From assembly GCF_049639735.1 (NCBI RefSeq), contig NZ_JBEVVA010000003.1, positions 62,001-126,000 on the forward strand: a stretch of 64,000 bases of DNA. Reading direction: 5' to 3'. Positions 1 through 7,548 of this stretch are shown here, piece by piece. How positions within the stretch are numbered: position 1 is the stretch's first letter; every line of letters begins with the position of its first letter. Below the pieces are notes generated by a model, which was given only the letters and a program-made list of their open reading frames with translations, had not been told where the DNA came from and searched no databases. The DNA comes from Elusimicrobium simillimum. GTDB lineage: Bacteria; Elusimicrobiota; Elusimicrobia; Elusimicrobiales; Elusimicrobiaceae. The position numbers and the translations under genes are program-made.

Positions 1-138
1 TTCTATAATAACAGGGTCAATGGCGGAGTCTATATTTTTTGCTTTTTTGACGGCGTAAGACACAGGCAAAGCAATAAGTAAAAAAAGCAAAAGTATGCCG
101 ATACCGTAAATCATTTTTTGTTGTGTATCTGAGTTCAT
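1..138 (-). CDS. N-terminal part of an unknown membrane-anchored protein
   Basis: A reading frame starts with ATG at 138 on the minus strand and runs off the left edge without a stop, giving 46 residues. It has a short polar head, one strongly hydrophobic segment (about residues 10-29, rich in Leu and Ile) and then a basic stretch KKAKN, as expected of a single-pass membrane anchor with its bulk beyond the edge. I do not recognise the family. It is divergent from the yjbQ-like gene with only 34 bp between the two starts, so both promoters must lie in or beside that gap. Confidence 0.5.
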   Translation of the reverse strand, partial: MNSDTQQKMIYGIGILLLFLLIALPVSYAVKKAKNIDSAIDPVIIE

Positions 139-172
139 GAATATATTCTAACAAAATTAGTATCATAATTTT

Positions 173-589
173 ATGAAATCATATACAGAATACCTTACGC
201 TTAACACAACAGAGCGTTACCAAATAGTTAATATTACCGCCAAAGCCGAGGAAGCGTTGGCCAAAAGCGGCATTAAAGAAGGTCTTTGTTTAATTAACTC
301 CATGCACATAACCTCAAGCGTGTTTATTAATGACAATGAACGCGGCCTGCACAAAGATTTTATAAAATGGGTAGAGCGTCTGGCGCCCTACGACATTAAT
401 GGGTACGAGCATAATTTAACGGGCGAGGATAACGGCGACGCGCATTTAAAACGCACCATAATGGGCCGCGAGGTTGTGATAGCAGTAACCAACGGTCGTT
501 TTGATTTTGGCCCGTGGGAAACAATTTTTTATGGCGAGTTCGACGGCCAGCGCAACAAGAAAATTTTAATTAAAATTATAGGCGAGTAA
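173..589 (+). CDS. yjbQ: YjbQ/UPF0047 family protein
   Basis: The 138-residue length matches the family. Conserved pieces are HITSS near residue 46, NERG, a central ENDGDAHLK-like motif (here EDNGDAHLKR, about 86-95), and the C-terminal GPWETIFYGEFDGQR block. The family is known for weak thiamine-phosphate synthase activity when overproduced; its true role is not settled. The His and Asp residues of the family core are present, so the protein looks intact. No convincing Shine-Dalgarno lies before the ATG; a TATCAT hexamer six bases upstream could be a -10 element of a leaderless mRNA. The last 20 codons reappear downstream as a gene remnant (658-720). Confidence 0.9.
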   Translation: MKSYTEYLTLNTTERYQIVNITAKAEEALAKSGIKEGLCLINSMHITSSVFINDNERGLHKDFIKWVERLAPYDINGYEHNLTGEDNGDAHLKRTIMGREVVIAVTNGRFDFGPWETIFYGEFDGQRNKKILIKIIGE

Positions 590-657
590 AGCAGTCAAAC
601 ATAAAAATTGCGCCTTCGGCGTAAACTTATTGATACGCTCGGCAGGCTTGCCTCACT

Positions 658-720
658 TTCTACGGCGAGTTCGACGGACAACGTAACAAAAAAATTTTAA
701 TAAAAATAATAGGCGAGTAA
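658..720 (+). pseudogene. 3'-end remnant of a second yjbQ copy
   Basis: Twenty codons plus a stop here encode exactly the same C-terminal peptide as the intact yjbQ gene (FYGEFDGQRNKK to the final IIGE and TAA). The DNA differs at eight codons, all synonymous (for example TTT/TTC, CAG/CAA, CGC/CGT). The rest of the gene is missing; 590-657 between the copies contains no related sequence that I can see. Synonymous-only divergence points to a former functional paralogue rather than a fresh tandem duplication. Confidence 0.75.
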
Positions 721-800
721 AGCCTTTATTATAGAAACCGACTGCCCAAGGTTTATTTCAAAGTTCCAAGGCAAACTAAAACAGCAGGAGACAAAAGAGA

Positions 801-1190
801 ATGCATACTACTAAGGTTAAGATTTATTATGCCGACACTGATTGCGGCAATGTGGTTTATTACGGTAATTATTTGAAATATTTTGAGATTGGCAGGACGG
901 AATTTATAGCCGCCAAAGGCTTTGACCTTAAAAAATTAATGGACCAAAATATTTTATTTGTAGTGGCCCGCCAAGAAGTGGAATACAAATACCCCGCGCA
1001 GTATATGGATGAACTTACAATAGAAACAAAACTTGTGGAGACATCTTCAATAAGACTGGTTTTTGAAAACACTATAACCAACCAAAACGGCCGCCTTACA
1101 ACCAAAGGCAAAACAACTATGGTAGCGGTAAACCGCATGGGCGTACCCACGCCTATGCCAAAAGAAATTATGGAGGCGTTGACCAGATAA
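801..1190 (+). CDS. Hotdog-fold acyl-CoA thioesterase (YbgC/FadM type)
   Basis: A 129-residue protein opening with the family signature YADTDCGNVVYYGNYLKYFE, containing the catalytic Asp and the VYYGNYLKYFE helix of 4-hydroxybenzoyl-CoA thioesterase-like proteins. Such enzymes hydrolyse short or medium acyl-CoA thioesters; in Gram-negatives the YbgC branch is linked to the Tol-Pal envelope system, although no tol genes are present here. A ribosome-binding site (AGGAG, 11 bases upstream) supports the start. The stop codon overlaps the start of the Sel1-repeat gene by one base, so the two are probably co-transcribed. Substrate cannot be read from sequence. Confidence 0.85.
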   Translation: MHTTKVKIYYADTDCGNVVYYGNYLKYFEIGRTEFIAAKGFDLKKLMDQNILFVVARQEVEYKYPAQYMDELTIETKLVETSSIRLVFENTITNQNGRLTTKGKTTMVAVNRMGVPTPMPKEIMEALTR

Positions 1191-1666
1191 TGGACTTACT
1201 TGCTATATTTTTACTTTCTGTGGCTATGGTTGTGGTGGGGTTAGGTTTTATATTAAAACACAAAACCCCAACCAAAGATGAACGCGCGGAAGACTACGCC
1301 GAACTTGAAGAACGCGCCAAACAAGGCGACGAAAAAGCACTTTATGATTTGTTAATGATTTATTACAACGACAAAGACAAAACATTTTATCCTTTAGCTT
1401 TCAGATGGGCGCTTAGTGTGGCACACCAGGAGTATGACTCCGGCGTTATGCTGCAGGTTGCCGATATGTACTACGCCGGTGACGGTATAGAACAAAGCGA
1501 CGAACGCGCGTTATTTTGGTATGAAAAAGCGTTAAAGCGCGAGCTTGATTTGGGCGAGGATGCTATACTATCATCTGAAGGCACCGGCCACCTAACAGCG
1601 CAAATTCATAAACTAAGAAACAAAATAGCCAAAGACGCTGAAAACAATAAAGACCAACAGCTTTAA
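1190..1666 (+). CDS. Membrane-anchored Sel1-like repeat protein
   Basis: 158 residues: an N-terminal hydrophobic anchor (about 1-22) followed by two Sel1-type helical repeats, of which the second is clearest (VADMYYAGDGIEQSDERALF, about 100-119). Sel1 repeats are TPR-like scaffolds for protein contacts, and the anchor would place this one on the periplasmic or cytoplasmic face of the membrane. Start codon overlaps the stop of the thioesterase gene (TAATG), indicating translational coupling. No enzymatic motif is visible and the partner is unknown. Confidence 0.7.
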   Translation: MDLLAIFLLSVAMVVVGLGFILKHKTPTKDERAEDYAELEERAKQGDEKALYDLLMIYYNDKDKTFYPLAFRWALSVAHQEYDSGVMLQVADMYYAGDGIEQSDERALFWYEKALKRELDLGEDAILSSEGTGHLTAQIHKLRNKIAKDAENNKDQQL

Positions 1667-1699
1667 TAGTAAAAACCTTTTACATAAATTTGTTTATGC

Positions 1700-1826
1700 A
1701 AGCAGTCATCCTGAATTTTTGCGTCAACGCAAAAATGTGAGGATCTACCTTATAAAAAGAACTATAGTTTTTAAGCGGTAGATGTCTACGTCGGCGCGTT
1801 GGCGCGCCTCCTCAACATAACCTTAT
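1700..1826. repeat. Two REP-like hairpin modules
   Basis: Module one (about 1705-1750): TCATCCTGA, then a perfect hairpin ATTTTTGCG-TCAA-CGCAAAAAT, then TGAGGATCTACC. Module two (about 1778-1826): GCGGTAGATGTCTACGTCG, hairpin GCGCG-TTGG-CGCGC, then CTCCTCAACATAAC. Module two recurs at 34530-34585 (opposite orientation) and 47675-47722 with the same flanks but partly different stems. Little else is in the 1667-1856 gap. Confidence 0.75.
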
Positions 1827-1856
1827 TTATAGCTTGCCCGGCAAAGATTTAGCAAT

Positions 1857-1888
1857 AAAAAACACCCTCCGGTTGGAGGGTGTTTTTT
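1857..1888 (-). terminator. Bidirectional rho-independent terminator
   Basis: Perfect 14-bp stem AAAAAACACCCTCC / GGAGGGTGTTTTTT with a GGTT loop. It lies just past the metG stop and also faces the Sel1 gene, so it can end transcription from both sides. Confidence 0.9.
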
Positions 1889-1898
1889 ATTATAAACA

Positions 1899-3422
1899 TT
1901 ATTTGGCTTCTTCTTTTTTATCTTCAAGCCTGGGGAACAGCGGCGCGTATTTTTCCACGGGTCCCGGGGCCAGCCTGCGTTTTATCTCAGCGCCTGTGGC
2001 GGGCATAAAAGGCTCCACCCACGCGGCTACACTGCGCAGCGCAAATATTAAATCTGTCAGCACAGCTTTAGCGCCCTCAACATCAGTCTTTGCCATTGTC
2101 CAAGGTTTGGTTTCGTCAATATAGCGGTTCATATCGCCGATTAATGACCATATAGCCTCAAGCGCTCTGTCAAGCGCCATGTCGCCCATATGCTTTTCTA
2201 TTTCAATATCTAATGCGGCGGCTTTGTCTGTTAAGGCAGACTTGTGCTCGCCGTAAGCGGGCAATTCCATATATTTACCCGCCATATTAAGCGTGCGGGA
2301 AAGCAGATTGCCAAGGTCGTTTGCCAGGTCAGCGTTGTAACGCCTTTTAAAGGCGTCCATGCTAAAATCGCCGTCGGCGCCAAAAGGCACTTCTCTAAAA
2401 AGGAAAAAACGCAGCGGGTCCAGGCCGTACTCGGCCGCTACTTTGGCAGGGTCAATAATATTGCCGAGGGTTTTGGACATTTTTTCGCCCTCTACAGTCC
2501 ACCAGCCGTGGGCAAAAACTTTTTTAGGCGTTTGCACGCCCAGCGCCATAAGCATGGCGGGCCAAATAACGGCGTGAAAGCGGAAAATTTCTTTACCTAT
2601 AACATGCACGTCGGCGGGCCAGACTTCCTCAAAATTTTTAATGCCAGACTTTTCTAATTCTTTTTGAAAATATTCTTTGTCTTCAGGTTTTTCGGCTATT
2701 TTTGTACCCAGGCCGGCGGCGCTGGCGTAGTTTATAAGCGCGTCAAACCATACATAAATTGTGTGCGCGGGGTTGCTGATTACCGGTATACCCCAAGCAA
2801 CTTTTGTACGGGTAACAGACAAATCTTTTAAGCCGCCTTTAACAAAATTAATAATTTCAGTCGCTCTTGATTTGGGGCTTAAAAATGTAGGGTTAGCCTC
2901 GTAAAATTTAAGCAAAGCGTCCTGATATTTGGAAAGTTTAAAGAAGTATGTTTCCTCTTTAACTTCTGTAAGCGGTTTTTTATGTATAGGGCAAACGCAG
3001 CCGGGGGCTTCCGTTTCGTCCATGTAAGTTTCGCAGGAGTTGCAGTACATACCGCTGTAATGGCCTAAATAAATGTCGCCTTTTTTAAGCAAAATTTCAA
3101 AAATTGTTTGTACTGTTCTTTCATGGCGTTCGTCTGTAGTGCGGATGAAATCATCATACTCAATATTTAAAACTTTCCATAAATCTCTAAAGGTGGCGGA
3201 AACTTCGTCACTCCACTGTTTAGGTGTTTTGCCCGCGGCGGCGGCGGCTTTTTCTATATTAATACCGTGCTCGTCGGTGCCTGTTAAAAAGTGTACAGCT
3301 TCGCCCTTTGATTTTTTATAACGGGACACTATGTCACACGCTACAGTTGTGTAAGCGTGGCCTATGTGCGCGTAAGAGTTTACATAGTAGATTGGGGTGG
3401 TTATAAAAAATTTCTTTGTCAT
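1899..3422 (-). CDS. metG: Methionyl-tRNA synthetase
   Basis: 507-residue class I aminoacyl-tRNA synthetase that charges tRNA-Met in the cytoplasm. HIGH motif at residues 19-22 and KMSKT (variant of KMSKS) at 314-318. A zinc-binding knuckle is visible as CNSC (127-130) and CPIH about 15 residues later. The C-terminal EMAP/Trbp111 dimerisation domain of longer MetRS is absent, as in many compact forms. Ribosome-binding site GAGGAA precedes the ATG. It is the last gene of a minus-strand run (tmk, small membrane protein, delta', metG); only 9 bp separate it from the delta' gene upstream, and a strong terminator follows. Confidence 0.97.
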   Translation of the reverse strand: MTKKFFITTPIYYVNSYAHIGHAYTTVACDIVSRYKKSKGEAVHFLTGTDEHGINIEKAAAAAGKTPKQWSDEVSATFRDLWKVLNIEYDDFIRTTDERHERTVQTIFEILLKKGDIYLGHYSGMYCNSCETYMDETEAPGCVCPIHKKPLTEVKEETYFFKLSKYQDALLKFYEANPTFLSPKSRATEIINFVKGGLKDLSVTRTKVAWGIPVISNPAHTIYVWFDALINYASAAGLGTKIAEKPEDKEYFQKELEKSGIKNFEEVWPADVHVIGKEIFRFHAVIWPAMLMALGVQTPKKVFAHGWWTVEGEKMSKTLGNIIDPAKVAAEYGLDPLRFFLFREVPFGADGDFSMDAFKRRYNADLANDLGNLLSRTLNMAGKYMELPAYGEHKSALTDKAAALDIEIEKHMGDMALDRALEAIWSLIGDMNRYIDETKPWTMAKTDVEGAKAVLTDLIFALRSVAAWVEPFMPATGAEIKRRLAPGPVEKYAPLFPRLEDKKEEAK

Positions 3423-3431
3423 ATTTCCTCG

Positions 3432-4394
3432 TTATTTAAATACTTCTTCGTTAAATTTATCAGTTTCCATCAGCGCGGCTTCCACAACCATAGAGGGGGA
3501 AACATTGCGCCAAACAGCTTTTTTATAATGCGAAATTTGGTTAAGCTTAGTTTTAATACTTTCTCTTATTTTATCATCTTTTGAAGTGGCCCACATATTA
3601 TGCAGCCCCGTTGAAAGTATGTCAAGTATAAGCGAAGCTTCTATCCTGCCGACGGCTAAAGTTCTGTTTAAAGTAGCGGCAACCTCATATGGAAAAGTTT
3701 CTTCCGCCGGATTAAGAGAGTTTAAAGAAGATAGTACATCTATCACAGCGATCCCCCTGCTGACGGAGCCGCCGCAGTACTTTGCCGCCTTTTTTATCAC
3801 GCTTTCATCATGCCCAAAACCTTCTAAAATTCTTACCATCACGTCCTCCGGCAAGCTGGCAAATGTCACGGCCTGTGAGCGGGATTTAATGGTGGAAAGC
3901 ATGCTTTCACGTTTAGAACTTATAAGTATCCATACAGTTTTGTACGGCGGTTCTTCTATAAATTTTAATAACGCGTTGGCGGCCTCGCTCTGCATGGTTT
4001 CGGCCCTGTCCACCACTATTATTTTGTACCCACCAAGCACGGCCTTTTGCTGTGATTTGGCGGTTATGGAACGGATGGTCTCAACATTAATATGCTGTTG
4101 TTTTTCCACTTCTTTACCCGTAAGCTGGGCTTGGTAGTTAAAACCTGCGAAAATATAATCGGGGTGGGTGCCGGCTAAAATATTTTTACAGCTAAGGCAA
4201 ACGCCGCAGGCGTCGCCGGATTCTTTTGCGGCAGAGTCAGCACAATTAAGCGCCATGGCAAAATACTGCGCCGACATAGCTTTACCCACGCCCTGCGGGC
4301 CATAAAAAAGCATGGCGGGCGGTATACGGCCCGACAATATAAACTTTTTAAGTTGTGTGATTGCTTTTGTTTGTCCAAGAACCTTAGAAAACAT
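3432..4394 (-). CDS. holB: DNA polymerase III delta' subunit-like clamp-loader protein
   Basis: 320 residues of AAA+ clamp-loader type. P-loop-like GPQGVGKA at 32-39 (Ala replaces the usual Ser/Thr), a zinc-module-like CGVCLSC near 63-69, a degenerate Walker B (VVDRAE), and EEPP. The SRC motif reads SRS. These losses are typical of delta', which normally does not hydrolyse ATP. The dnaX product at 11.8-13.7 kb would be its partner in the clamp loader. Its start overlaps the end of the upstream 80-residue membrane protein gene by 11 bases. Position next to tmk is a common bacterial arrangement. Confidence 0.9.
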   Translation of the reverse strand: MFSKVLGQTKAITQLKKFILSGRIPPAMLFYGPQGVGKAMSAQYFAMALNCADSAAKESGDACGVCLSCKNILAGTHPDYIFAGFNYQAQLTGKEVEKQQHINVETIRSITAKSQQKAVLGGYKIIVVDRAETMQSEAANALLKFIEEPPYKTVWILISSKRESMLSTIKSRSQAVTFASLPEDVMVRILEGFGHDESVIKKAAKYCGGSVSRGIAVIDVLSSLNSLNPAEETFPYEVAATLNRTLAVGRIEASLILDILSTGLHNMWATSKDDKIRESIKTKLNQISHYKKAVWRNVSPSMVVEAALMETDKFNEEVFK

Positions 4395-4626
4395 TTAAAC
4401 CTCTAAACAGTAACAAAACGCCTAAAATAACAATAATTATACTTGTAACAAAGCGAAGTTTAACGTAAGAATCAATTTCCTGCGGGGCCAGCCTGCGCAC
4501 TAAACTTAAAGGCGGGGTTTTGCGCCAGGTTTCTGAGCGTACGTAACCGCTTTTATAAAAAAGAAAAATGCCAAATAAACCTACACAAATTGTGACAACA
4601 CCCATAAAAACTTTTTCTGCTTGCAT
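4384..4626 (-). CDS. Small two-helix membrane protein, unknown function
   Basis: 80 residues with hydrophobic segments at about 8-25 and 58-77 and a charged linker (RSETWRKTPPLSLVRRL). I do not recognise a family. It is sandwiched in an operon: the start overlaps the tmk stop (TAATG) and the end overlaps the delta' start, which argues that it is really translated. There is no sequence link to replication or nucleotide metabolism. Confidence 0.65.
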   Translation of the reverse strand: MQAEKVFMGVVTICVGLFGIFLFYKSGYVRSETWRKTPPLSLVRRLAPQEIDSYVKLRFVTSIIIVILGVLLLFRGLNVF

Positions 4627-5240
4627 TACAATACCTTATATTCCCTTAAATAACCTAAAACCTTAGCGTGTATTTCTTCCACGGTATTGTCCGCGTCTAT
4701 TAACACGGCGCCGGGGGTTTGCTTTACCAGCTCTTTATACCCCTCTCTCATTTTACTGCGGAATTCATCGGCCTCTAACTCCAAACGGTCTGAAAATAAA
4801 TATTCTCCGCGCTGGGCAAAATATTTGTCAGACATTAAAAAAACCAAAGTTAAGTCCGGCTGCAAGCCGTGTGTGGCTATAAAGTTGACGTTGTTGATAA
4901 TGTTCATATCAATACCGCGCCCATAACCCTGGTAGGCGCAGGTTGACATGGTGTAACGCTCACAAATTACTATTTTACCCTCAGCCAAAGCGGGCATAAT
5001 ACGCTCTTCCGTATGTTGCGCGCGTGACGCGCCGTACAGCAAAAGTTCCGCTCTCGGCGTAACCATATTGGCGGGGTCTAACAAAATATTTCTAATGCCC
5101 TCCGCCACAGGCGTACCGCCAGGTTCGCGCGTGAGGAGCACATTGTAACCCGCTTGCTCTAAAACCTCTCTAAGCAAGTTTGCCTGGGTGCTCTTCCCCC
5201 CGCGGTCGGGCCCTTCAAAAACTATAAATTTACCTGACAT
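4626..5240 (-). CDS. tmk: Thymidylate kinase
   Basis: 204 residues, normal length. It phosphorylates dTMP to dTDP for DNA synthesis. P-loop FEGPDRGGKSTQ (8-19), with an Asp-Arg pair in the loop; substrate region LTREPGGTPVAE; ERYTMSTCAYQGYGRG, corresponding to the DRY-S-AYQG motif with Glu instead of Asp; and a DRLE segment in the lid region. First gene of the tmk / membrane protein / delta' / metG run; the KdsC-like gene upstream ends 22 bp before it and may belong to the same transcript. Confidence 0.96.
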   Translation of the reverse strand: MSGKFIVFEGPDRGGKSTQANLLREVLEQAGYNVLLTREPGGTPVAEGIRNILLDPANMVTPRAELLLYGASRAQHTEERIMPALAEGKIVICERYTMSTCAYQGYGRGIDMNIINNVNFIATHGLQPDLTLVFLMSDKYFAQRGEYLFSDRLELEADEFRSKMREGYKELVKQTPGAVLIDADNTVEEIHAKVLGYLREYKVL

Positions 5241-5262
5241 CTAAATACTCCAAATATAAAAT

Positions 5263-5859
5263 TTAGTGTGAGCCTGTTGATGTAAAAACCTGTGTTTTGG
5301 CCTTGGGTTTTCTTTGCCAGCGGGCTTCTTTAATATCTTCTACAAAAGGGTGCCATTTACCCTGTGAGTTTAAAATCATCTCCACCACTTCTCTGGCGCA
5401 CTCGTCACCGCCGTTTGCGTCTGTTATATAGTGGCAGTATTTTTTAACGTCTTCACGCGCGTTGCCGGGGCATATGGCTAAACCCACTTTGGTAAGCAGC
5501 GGCAAATCTATAATATCGTCACCTATATAAGCAACTTCTTCCGCCGTAATATTTTCTCTTTTTAAAATATCTTCAAAAGGGTCTTTTTTATCCAAATAGC
5601 CTTGGTAAATATATTTAAAACCTAAAAATGTCGCCCTTAACTCTGTAGTTTTATGCGTGCGGCCTGTTATAATGGCGCTGCCTATACCGGCGTCGCTTAA
5701 AATTAAGAAACCAAGGCCGTCAACTGCTGAAAAGCTTTTAAACTCGTCCAATTCGCCTTTGGCGTTTATAAACAGGTTAAGCTTGCCGTTTGTAAGCACA
5801 CCGTCAACGTCGGTTATTAAAATTTTGATTTTTTTTGCTCTTTCTATTACCTTATCCAT
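5263..5859 (-). CDS. kdsC: HAD phosphatase, KdsC (KDO-8-phosphate phosphatase) type
   Basis: 198 residues. HAD motif I DVDGVLTNG with nucleophile Asp17 and Asp19; motif II in ITGRTHKT; motif III Lys region KKDPFEDIL; motif IV GDDIIDLPLL. The short cap-less layout fits KdsC, which makes KDO for lipopolysaccharide from KDO-8-phosphate. A paralogue with the same N-terminal segment ERAKKIKILITDVDGVL lies at 41495-42100, so one of the two may act on a different sugar phosphate, such as an N-acylneuraminate-9-phosphate. The last 20 residues (KPKAKTQVFTSTGSH) extend past the usual end. Confidence 0.85.
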   Translation of the reverse strand: MDKVIERAKKIKILITDVDGVLTNGKLNLFINAKGELDEFKSFSAVDGLGFLILSDAGIGSAIITGRTHKTTELRATFLGFKYIYQGYLDKKDPFEDILKRENITAEEVAYIGDDIIDLPLLTKVGLAICPGNAREDVKKYCHYITDANGGDECAREVVEMILNSQGKWHPFVEDIKEARWQRKPKAKTQVFTSTGSH

Positions 5860-5927
5860 ATTGTTAGTTTACCTTTAGTGAATTGCTTTTGCAGAATTAT
5901 ATTGTCGCATTTTTGGAGATATTAGAC

Positions 5928-5955
5928 AAATGGCGCGGAATAATCCGCGCCATTT
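5928..5955 (-). terminator. Hairpin after glyA, probable terminator
   Basis: Perfect 12-bp stem AAATGGCGCGGA / TCCGCGCCATTT with a 4-base loop, immediately after the glyA stop. The U-tract on the minus strand is short (TTTGTCT), so termination strength is uncertain. Confidence 0.65.
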
Positions 5956-5965
5956 ACGTAAAACA

Positions 5966-7213
5966 TTAGTCAAGCGTAGGGTAAAGCGGGAAAGACTCCA
6001 GCATTTTAGCTACTCTTTCAGAAATATCCGCAAGCAGCGCCTCATCTGTATGATTGGTTAAAACCTCATCTATAAACCCAGCCACAATATCCATATCCAC
6101 TTCTTTCATGCCTCTTGTTGTAACGGCGGGGGTGCCTATGCGCACGCCGCTTGTTATAAACGGCTTTTGCGTGTCATAAGGTATTGTGTTTTTATTTACG
6201 GTTATGCCCGCTTTATCCAAGGCTTCCTCAGCCGCTTTGCCTGTGATGCCTTTATCTGTTAAATCTATACATAAAAGGTGACAGTCCGTACCGCCAGAAA
6301 CTATACGGTAACCGCGTTTTTGCAGTTGTGCCACAAGTTCTTTAGCGTTCTTTTTAACCTGCTTTTGATAGTCTTTAAATTCAGGGGTAAGAGCCTCGCC
6401 AAAGCAAACAGCTTTAGCGGCTATTACATGCATAAGCGGCCCGCCCTGCTGGCCCGGGAAAACGGATGAGTTAATAGCCTTAGCGTGCTCTTCTTTGCAA
6501 AGTATAAGCCCGCCCCTTGGCCCTCTTAAGGTTTTATGAGTTGTTGTTGTAACAACATCGGCATACGGCACCGGGTTAGGATATTCGCCCGCCGCTATAA
6601 GGCCAGCGTAATGCGCCACGTCACATATAAGGTACGCGCCAACGCTGTTAGCGATATCTCTTAATCTCTGCCAGTCCCATATTCTGGAGTAGTTTGACGC
6701 GCCGGCCATAATAACTTTAGGCTTGTGTTCAAGCGCCAGCTTGGCGGCTTCTTCATAATCTATTTCTTCATTATCTTTGCGCACGTTCATGGCCACGATG
6801 TTAAAAAACTTGCCGGAAAAATTCATAGGATGCCCGTGCGTTAAATGCCCGCCGTGCGAAAGGTTAAGGCCCAGCACAGTGTCGCCGGGTTTAATTAGGG
6901 CAAGGTACGCGGCCATATTTGCCTGCGCGCCGGAGTGCGGCTGCACGTTGGCATGGTCCGCACCAAAAATTTGTTTAGCGCGTTCTATGGCTAAATTTTC
7001 TACGATATCCACAAACTCGCATCCGCCGTAGTAACGTTTGCCGGGGTACCCCTCCGCGTATTTATTTGTCATTACGCCGCCCTGCGCTTCCATTATGGGC
7101 AGTGATGTAAAATTTTCGCTTGCTATAAGTTCCAGCTTGGTGCGCTGGCGGTTTAATTCTTTAGAAACGGCGTCAAAAACTGCGGGGTCTTTTTGCTTAA
7201 GGTTGGGGTACAT
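5966..7213 (-). CDS. glyA: Serine hydroxymethyltransferase
   Basis: PLP enzyme interconverting serine and glycine with tetrahydrofolate, the main source of one-carbon units. From the chosen start the protein is 415 residues. The PLP lysine is Lys227 in TTTTHKTLRGPRGG; AHYAGLIA and the N-terminal LIASENF motif are present. An in-frame ATG at 7264 would add 17 residues, but those codons are the arm of a large inverted repeat, while the ATG at 7213 has GGAGG six bases upstream and begins the conserved protein (MYPNLKQKDP), so I use 7213. Monocistronic: hairpin downstream, repeat element upstream. Confidence 0.96.
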   Translation of the reverse strand: MYPNLKQKDPAVFDAVSKELNRQRTKLELIASENFTSLPIMEAQGGVMTNKYAEGYPGKRYYGGCEFVDIVENLAIERAKQIFGADHANVQPHSGAQANMAAYLALIKPGDTVLGLNLSHGGHLTHGHPMNFSGKFFNIVAMNVRKDNEEIDYEEAAKLALEHKPKVIMAGASNYSRIWDWQRLRDIANSVGAYLICDVAHYAGLIAAGEYPNPVPYADVVTTTTHKTLRGPRGGLILCKEEHAKAINSSVFPGQQGGPLMHVIAAKAVCFGEALTPEFKDYQKQVKKNAKELVAQLQKRGYRIVSGGTDCHLLCIDLTDKGITGKAAEEALDKAGITVNKNTIPYDTQKPFITSGVRIGTPAVTTRGMKEVDMDIVAGFIDEVLTNHTDEALLADISERVAKMLESFPLYPTLD

Positions 7214-7230
7214 TTCGGGCCTCCAAATTG

Positions 7231-7424
7231 TAGGTTGCCAACAGTCTCTGAACACAATGTTCATTCACCTAAAAACCGGCTCCCCCTGCGGGCTGGGTTG
7301 TTTTTTTAATATTTTAATTTTTTTGCTCCTCAAATAGCACACACTATTATCGTCACAAATAAAATTAAAATATTAAAAAAACAACCTCAGTGAACATTGC
7401 GCTCAGAGACTGTTGGCAACCTAT
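7231..7424. repeat. Large nested inverted repeat at the 5' end of glyA
   Basis: Outer arms 7231-7264 and 7391-7424 are near-perfect complements (start TAGGTTGCCAACAGTCTCTG). Inner arms 7296-7320 and 7362-7386 are a perfect 25-bp pair beginning GGTTGTTTTTTTAATATTTT. The middle (about 7321-7361) contains GCACACAC, reminiscent of the loop of the other hairpin elements in this window. The whole element would lie in the glyA 5' untranslated region or form a boundary with the divergent gene at 7549. Confidence 0.85.
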
Positions 7425-7440
7425 TGTAAAAAACAACAAT

Positions 7441-7476
7441 TTGTATTGTTAATTTCGTATAATTTATACAATACAA
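7441..7476 (+). promoter_or_regulatory. Palindromic promoter/operator before the DHS-like gene
   Basis: TTGTATTG (7441-7448) and CAATACAA (7469-7476) form an inverted repeat around a 13-bp palindrome GTATAATTTATAC (7457-7469), whose TATAAT (7458-7463) is a good -10 hexamer. The layout is that of an operator overlapping a promoter. No clear -35 at 17 bp. Confidence 0.4.
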
Positions 7477-7548
7477 AATAAAAGTGAAAAACGCAGTAAA
7501 ATTTGCAGTCTATAACGGCAAATTACCGCGTATAGGAGAATAAAGAAA

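Noticed and set aside
7214..7264. Longer GlyA start at 7264
   Set aside because: The extra 17 codons are repeat-arm sequence and the internal ATG has a good ribosome-binding site.
7231..7424. Glycine or other riboswitch in the glyA leader
   Set aside because: The region is a nested inverted repeat without the conserved purine-rich junctions of the glycine or SAM riboswitches.
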